Positions 59,001-64,000 of a stretch of 64,000 nt of DNA are shown piece after piece. Each line of letters begins with the position of its first letter. Position 1 is the stretch's first letter. The stretch is taken from NCBI GenBank assembly GCA_949752745.1, contig OX457034.1:6463625-6527624 (forward strand). Reading direction: 5' to 3'. Made by a program: the position numbers and the translations under genes. A model generated the notes under the pieces. That model was not told where the DNA came from. It worked only from the letters and a program-made list of their open reading frames with translations, and made no database searches. The DNA comes from Protula sp. h YS-2021. Taxonomy: Eukaryota; Annelida; Polychaeta; Sabellida; Serpulidae.

Positions 59001-62000
59001 AAGTAAAATCTGTCAAACCTGGAAGTGCATTATGGGTTGAGAAGTTAGAGCGCGGTGTGGAAGAATAGACAGTATTATTGTTTTGAGGTTGAACAGGGAA
59101 ACTGAACCTCACATAAGGGGAAAAAAATAGCTTGTTCAGATCGCACAGAGTATATGCAAAACCGTCAGAACAAAGATAAGCTTTTTTTAAAAAAATGTTT
59201 CAGTTAAATACCACTCAGGATCCAATGGCTGATTTTATCAAGTGAGTTCCAGGTCTTTTTTCCCCCGCAGGATTACGATAATGTTTGCAGTTCACAACAT
59301 GAGAGAAAAGTAAAAATGACGAGATGCCCCTTGTGAAAGATATCTGTGAAACATAAGCTAAAGTGTGTAAAACTATAATTGTATTATCTGATATACAGAG
59401 TGAAGGAAATATTGCCAAACATTGTTTTGGTGTTTTAAAGATTGTAAAGCTAGCAGTTAACAGTTGAGTAAAGCTAGGAGCTGAAGTTAGATCGAGTCCT
59501 GGAGTGGTATTCTGCTCTGTCCTTATATTTAAGGGCGTCCTTAATCTTGAGATTAGATGGTTCATCCTGAATTTTTATCCTTATTTTTAAAAGACTTTGT
59601 TAAGTTTGAGGATAGAGCAGAATAGCTTTTTTATCCTTATTTTTAAAACTAAGGACATCCCTAAAAGTAAGGACAGAGCAGAATACCACTCCTGTTCTAT
59701 AAGCCACATTTGTGCATCAAAATGGTGACATTTTTTAGCATGACTATTTATTTGTTATTTCAGTTGTTTGGAAGCGGACGTGGTTGCATTCGCTTCTAAG
59801 TTAACGTGAGTATCAGAGAAGGCCACGCATAGCGTGGTGACGTCATCGGTTGCTTGGTTACCGAAGTAATGGCCTAGTAACCGTAAACGGCATTGGTTAT
59901 TTGACAGTAGCATTCACATTACGGCATCGATCTCTGTTCTTCATAATAAATGTCAGTTCGAACGCTTTTACAGTATGTAATTAGTTTATCAGTGTATTAA
60001 GCAGTACTGTATATCAGTGTGTAATTTGTGATAATTATTATTGATAATAATGATAACAGTAAGAATGTTAACAACAATAATGACAATAAAAACGATGAGC
60101 AAGCAAATTTATAGATTTTCGAATCAGATGCAACAGTTTTGTTTACTCGCAGATACATAGAATTTATTGACCAATCAGCTCGCCTGAATGACGTGGAGAA
60201 TTATCCGCAGTTAATGGAAAGATGCAAGACGATTGGTTACGAAGTTTCCAAAGTGGTATTCCGCGGTTACTATGCTAGTCCGGTCCTGCAGGCAATGCAT
60301 GACAATACCATCATGGCCCGAAATAAACTCAAAATCGCTGTAAGTTTCACACCTCTCTGAAGGTGGGGAGAGGTCATATATATGTTACATCTAATCTGTA
60401 GTTTCAACTATGTGGAAACGCTGATTCAGCAGAAATTTTTAAAGCCCAGAACCAGCCAATCAATTTCAGCGAATCTACAGATCCGCGAAGTGAATCAGCC
60501 TATCAGAATGGCTGAAAATCTTATGCGAATCTATAGATCCGCTGTAACAAGCACAAGAGGCAAGTTATTGAGATCTCTTTCTTTGGAATGTCTAGAGATG
60601 AGGTAGATTATGATAGGTCACTGAAAAACATGCCTTGTAAACAGATAAATACGTAAATAGATAAATAGGCGCCCAGTGGGTGGACGTCATATATGCAGTA
60701 ACTCAGCAGGTGGTGTCTATAGTACTGAAAGTATCCCCAGTCTAGTCGGCTGCTCAGTGTCGGACTGTTGTACTTTCAGGTGTAAAGCATAACCTTTTGA
60801 AACTACACATTTTAATTGCACGTACACTTCATTAACACAAAGTGTACTCTGGTCTGCTTTTCCAGTACGAAACAGCCGAACAGCAACAGCTGATCACAGA
60901 CGCCAACCTGAAGAACGAGCTGGAAAGGATACAGCTAGGTACGTGCTGTTTTGTGTTAGCATAGGATACAGCCAGGTACGCGTTGTCTTGTGTTACCATA
61001 GGAAACAGCTAGGTACGTGCTGTTTTGTGTTACCATAGGATACAGCTAGGTACGTCCTGTGTTGTGTTACCATAGGATACTGCTAGAGGCCTGCTCTCTT
61101 GTATTACCATAGTATACAGCTGGGTGTGTGTTGTCATGTGTTACCATAGGAAACAGCTAGGTACGAGCTATTTTGTGTTACCAAACAATACAGCTAGGAC
61201 GTGCTGTCTGGTGTTACCATAGGATACAGCTAGGCACGCGCTGTCTTGTGTTGCCGTAGGATACAGCTAGGTAGGTGCTCTCTTGTGTTACCATAGGATA
61301 TAGCTTGGCGCGTGCTGTCTTGTATTACCATAGGATACAGCTAGGTACGTGCTGTCTTGTGTTACCATAGGATACAGCTAGGCACGCGCTGTCTTGTGTT
61401 GCCATAGGATACAGCTAGGTAGGTGCTCTCTTGTGTTACCATAGGATATAGCTTGGCGCGTGCTGTCTTGTATTACCATAGGATACACCTAGGTACGTGC
61501 TGTCTTGTGTTACCATAGAATACAGCTAGGCACGCGCTGTCTTGTGTTGCCATAGGATACAGCTAGGTACAGGCTGATTTGTGTTACCATAGGATACAGC
61601 TAGGTACGTGCTGTCTTGTGTTACCATAGGATACGGCTAGGTGCGTGCTGTTTTGTGTTAACAAAGGATACAGCTAGGTACGTGCTATTTTGTCTTACCA
61701 AACGATACAGCTAGGTGCGTGTTGTCTTATGTTACCAAAGTCAGAAGTGAGTCGCGTGCTCTCGATTTGAATTCTTGGAAACTGCTTTGGTTTCTTTCAT
61801 CCTCTTCTATCTTAAATCAAAACAAACTTATAGGTTCGCGAATTGCAATATTATTTCGGAGGAGAGAGACTTTGGTCAAAATTTATATCAGTCATGAACG
61901 AAGAAACAGTGTTGTTCGCAGTGGGGGGGCGGGGGGGTGGAGTGTGACCTCTCCCCGTTCCACCGCCGTGACAAGATTAGTCATGGTGGTGGAGGAGGGG

Positions 62001-63059
62001 CGGGGGAGGAATGTTAACATCAGGAAAGACACAATCAGGAAAGACGGTAGTATTTTGTGGGATGTGGTAGCCTTGTCAAAACTAGTCATGGCTTTTAAAT
62101 TTCAGAGCAAGAAATGGAGCTGGAGAAATTACGTCATCAACAAGAAATTCAAAAGTAAGTGCGACATTTGTAATAATTTGGCAGTTGGTCATCAAACGAA
62201 ACGAGCAAATTCTATTGCATTTTAAAAATATTCTCGATTTTGACATAAATTTGAAATTTTCCAGGATTTTTTTGATCAAGTCATTTTTAGGGACAATCCT
62301 GAAAAAGTGAAGGCTTCCTTGATAAAACAGTAATCTGCAAGCGATGTACGCCCCTGTGTGTGGGGGCTCATGCCTCCCCCCTCCCCCCTCTTCCCCGTCA
62401 AAACCTCGTTCACTCATGTGCAGAAAGTCGAGTTAAAATTTGTGAAATTTTCGCATATTTCTACTTATTGACGCGTTATTGGGAAAATGTTCGAATCACG
62501 TGACTCCTTGAGGTAAAAATTGAGTGTTTGGGGGACGGGAAGGGGGCGGGGGCGCTTAAAAAGCGTCTAAGTTGTTATTTTCCTGTCATAATCCTTAATA
62601 ACAAAAGTTAATTATGACGTGACATGAAAAAAATCGATATTAAATGCCTTTGTTCCTGTTTTACTTCAAGGTCTGCGCAAGAACATAAGCTAGAAATGAA
62701 AAAGAAAAAAGAAGAAGAAAAAGTGAAGGAGTACAGAAAGGAACAAGAGAACACACTTGAGGTTAGCGCAATAGTAGTTGTCCTCAGGATGTTCTGCTTT
62801 CGCAGGCCTCTCAAGAATTTCGTTTTGAAGAACATTAACTTTTAAATTTTAAATGATTGTTTTACCAAAAAATCTGTTTCAGGCCAACAGGGCAGCGAGT
62901 CAGCAGAAACTGGAACACTTCGCAAGACTGCATGATCTGCAGGTTGACCTAGATAAATACATAGCGAGTCAGAACCCGCAGCCAAACAAAGTGACCCGCA
63001 TTGTGAACGAAAACGTTACGGCCAGCATACACCTGCACCAGCAAGAATCCTCATCCTGA
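53088..63059 (+). CDS. SPFH/band-7-like protein, twelve 3' exons recognised
   Basis: Exons: 53088-53141, 53630-53736, 54990-55163, 58056-58167, 58784-58867, 59204-59241, 59764-59805, 60153-60339, 60866-60938, 62106-62154, 62671-62761, 62883-63059; phases agree throughout (395 codons plus stop). The product starts ALIYDLQGRARVEEGPNRIF, with EYLVVKFTSG, EVLVVYRQDADTQ and RYLQRGPTVFMPQANEWLH, then FTWHGTDPN, REVRTADDALIRVKLMLFYE-like beta strands, YPQLMERCKTIGYEVSKVVF and RGYYASPVLQAMHDNTIMAR. It ends in a long Glu/Lys/Gln coiled coil and ESSS. This is the beta-rich core plus coiled coil of stomatin/prohibitin/flotillin/vault-type (SPFH) proteins; a specific subfamily is not assigned. No signal peptide is visible in the known part. 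The first donor is a GTGCGT at 53142, chosen because only it keeps the frame. The start exon is not identified. Confidence 0.75.
53305..53480 (+). repeat. 80-bp tandem duplication in the SPFH gene intron
   Basis: GCATGGATCATGAGGCGATT followed by GTTAGAAATG and ATAAAACACTTACTG appears twice, with a partial third unit ending ATGTACACAAAGATGCG. Confidence 0.75.
53797..54085. mobile_element. MITE with about 90-bp inverted arms in an SPFH intron
   Basis: The arm 53797-53880 (TTGGTATTATTTAAAATAAG to GGAATAGACTACCGATAA) is matched inverted by 54001-54085. The centre is about 110 bp. The inner motif TAGGCTATTCCGGAATAG is itself nearly palindromic. Confidence 0.75.
55164..57410 (+). repeat. Array of 15 partial-exon plus donor copies after SPFH exon 3
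   Basis: Each unit of about 130-175 bp repeats the last 70-80 bp of exon 54990-55163 (encoding QDADTQTVTRYLQRGPTVFM), the junction AGGCTAACGAGTG|GTGAGTG and a G-rich intron piece. Copies begin near 55231, 55369, 55502, 55645, 55820, 55965, 56100, 56267, 56410, 56580, 56730, 56861, 57032, 57193 and 57326. Most exon parts remain translatable. Some donors are GTTAGTG. The G-rich parts hold runs of up to about 20 G. Confidence 0.9.
57619..58055 (+). repeat. Minisatellite of duplicated acceptors ahead of SPFH exon 4
   Basis: About thirteen units of 33-36 bp of the form CACGTGTTGCTCTCTCAG followed by GCTGCATACTTT. They copy the acceptor and first bases of exon 58056-58167 (CTCTTTCAG|GCTGCATACTTTC). 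The authentic junction is the right edge of the array. Confidence 0.88.
58652..58738 (+). repeat. 29-bp tandem repeat near SPFH exon 5
   Basis: Four units of GAGGGAGGGGCAGTCCTCTA type end about 45 bp before the acceptor at 58783. They do not copy the exon. Confidence 0.75.
59502..59691. mobile_element. 190-bp MITE (GAGTGGTATTCTGCTC ends)
   Basis: Inverted ends GAGTGGTATTCTGCTCTGTC and GACAGAGCAGAATACCACTC, flanked on both sides by CTG (3-bp duplication). Located in the SPFH intron between 59241 and 59764. Confidence 0.8.
60939..61735 (+). repeat. Minisatellite of duplicated donors after SPFH exon 60866-60938
   Basis: About 20 units of 38-40 bp with GATACAGCTAG|GTACGTGCTG, then TCTTGTGTTACCATAG. 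They copy the exon's last bases and the donor GTACGT. The real junction is the left edge. A few donors have drifted (GTAGGTG, GCACGCG). Confidence 0.9.
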
Positions 63060-64000
63060 TTGGTTAAGAATTCTGCTGTACTTATTATCAGTGGGTGGGG
63101 GGGGGGGGGGGGTCGCAAGTGTTCGGAAAAGGGTCTCTTTTCATATTTTGTCGTTGGTCATTGATAAATTTTAAAAAAAATATAAGCTGTAACATGTATC
63201 CAGGTTGTTTGATTGGGTGGGGGTGTGGGGGGATGTTACTAGCATCAAGATGTTCGCATAAAATGGAATGCTCGCCAGGTTGTGCATAGGAACCTTTTTT
63301 GTGGACCAGGCTAGTCTCATCACGCCGTGGTGTAATCGGTCCGACGGCGCGAGTTACTATGGACGATAATTGGGTATATGGGAGCCAGTTTCAGTTCAAC
63401 TTAGGCCGGCAGTTTCGCAAGGATTTTCTAAAAACAATATTGTTTGGAATCAGGTTAAGTTGAAAAAAAAAACGTGTGAAATTCTTATGCTGTGTCTGTA
63501 ATATTAAGCGAGATATGAGGTATGTATATTAGATGCTCGTGAATACATATAGAGAACATATTATGTATATATTCAGGACGATGGGACATATTTTACTATT
63601 TTCTTACTTTTTTACGGTGTTATTGTTAGCATTTACGGGATAAACTATGCAAGAATGTTGTTTTGTTAGCAGATACCGTTTCTTCTTTCATTCTGTGATA
63701 ACGTACAATCCTGTAAATACTAATTCAGGGTTATTGTCTTTTGGAAGCAAGAATCTCATTTTTAACAACAACAAAAACTGCTGCAGCTGGTCTGCCATAT
63801 GTCATGCGCATCTGACAATAATGTGATATTTTTGGCGCAGTATCTAGCAGTAGGCCACGAAAGAAATAACTGGTTTGTCATGCACAGCTGGGTTATTAAA
63901 ACCAGTAAAAAAATGTCATAATTCGGTCAGGCGCAAAAAATTTCCAATTTCAAGGTCGGTTTTTAGAATTGAAAGTAGGCTGTTGCCTTTTTAGCATGCT
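63060..64000. other. Downstream flank of the SPFH gene
   Basis: Begins with a G run (63097-63113). No canonical AATAAA was seen within a few hundred bases of the stop, and no further gene is recognised. Confidence 0.4.

Noticed and set aside
61719..62225. 168-codon ORF spanning SPFH exon 62106-62154
   Set aside because: Mostly intron and repeat sequence; only the short exon, in its splice-defined frame, is supported.

Overview
The window is invertebrate animal nuclear DNA. Its genes are split by spliceosomal introns (GT-AG, plus one GC-AG), they match conserved metazoan families, and they sit among eukaryotic transposons (PIF/Harbinger, DIRS, hAT, MITEs) and many minisatellites. No ribosomal RNA, tRNA, operon or CRISPR array was seen. 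The species cannot be named from the sequence. Exon models below were built by hand from reading frame, splice-site consensus and phase continuity.

Layout. (1) 1-2733: a PIF/Harbinger pair, a DDE nuclease exon on + and a convergent Myb/SANT-like DNA-binding gene on -, with a MITE in one of its introns. (2) 3871-9398: a DIRS-type tyrosine-recombinase retrotransposon with gag, RT/RNase H/MT-like and recombinase frames, inverted terminal repeats and an internal complementary region. It is disabled by a stop and a frameshift, and a 587-bp MITE sits inside its right terminal repeat. (3) 9399-15300: overlapping interspersed repeats, foldback elements and small MITEs. (4) 15330-20164: a monocarboxylate-transporter-like (SLC16/MFS) gene in six exons. 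(5) 21030-27300: intergenic minisatellites. (6) 27970-32925: a second transporter paralog in eight exons, same orientation, with frame problems at two places. (7) 33019-33303: a MULE transposase scrap. (8) 35685-38949 (-): a translationally controlled tumour protein (TCTP/tpt1) gene missing only its short first coding exon. (9) 39500-52000: satellite arrays, a 5.1-kb long-TIR element nested in a MITE, a second copy of the 587-bp MITE and a hAT-like element with a perfect 8-bp target duplication. (10) 53088-63059: an SPFH/band-7-like protein gene in at least 12 exons, open at its 5' end.

The most striking feature is shared by three of the four host genes. Their intronic minisatellites are built from the gene's own exon-intron boundary, so that dozens of extra donor or acceptor sites lie beside the real one: transporter 1 intron 1, transporter 2 intron 3, and three junctions of the SPFH gene. 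Host genes and transposons show no sign of acting together; the two transporters look like a tandem duplication whose intron patterns have since diverged.
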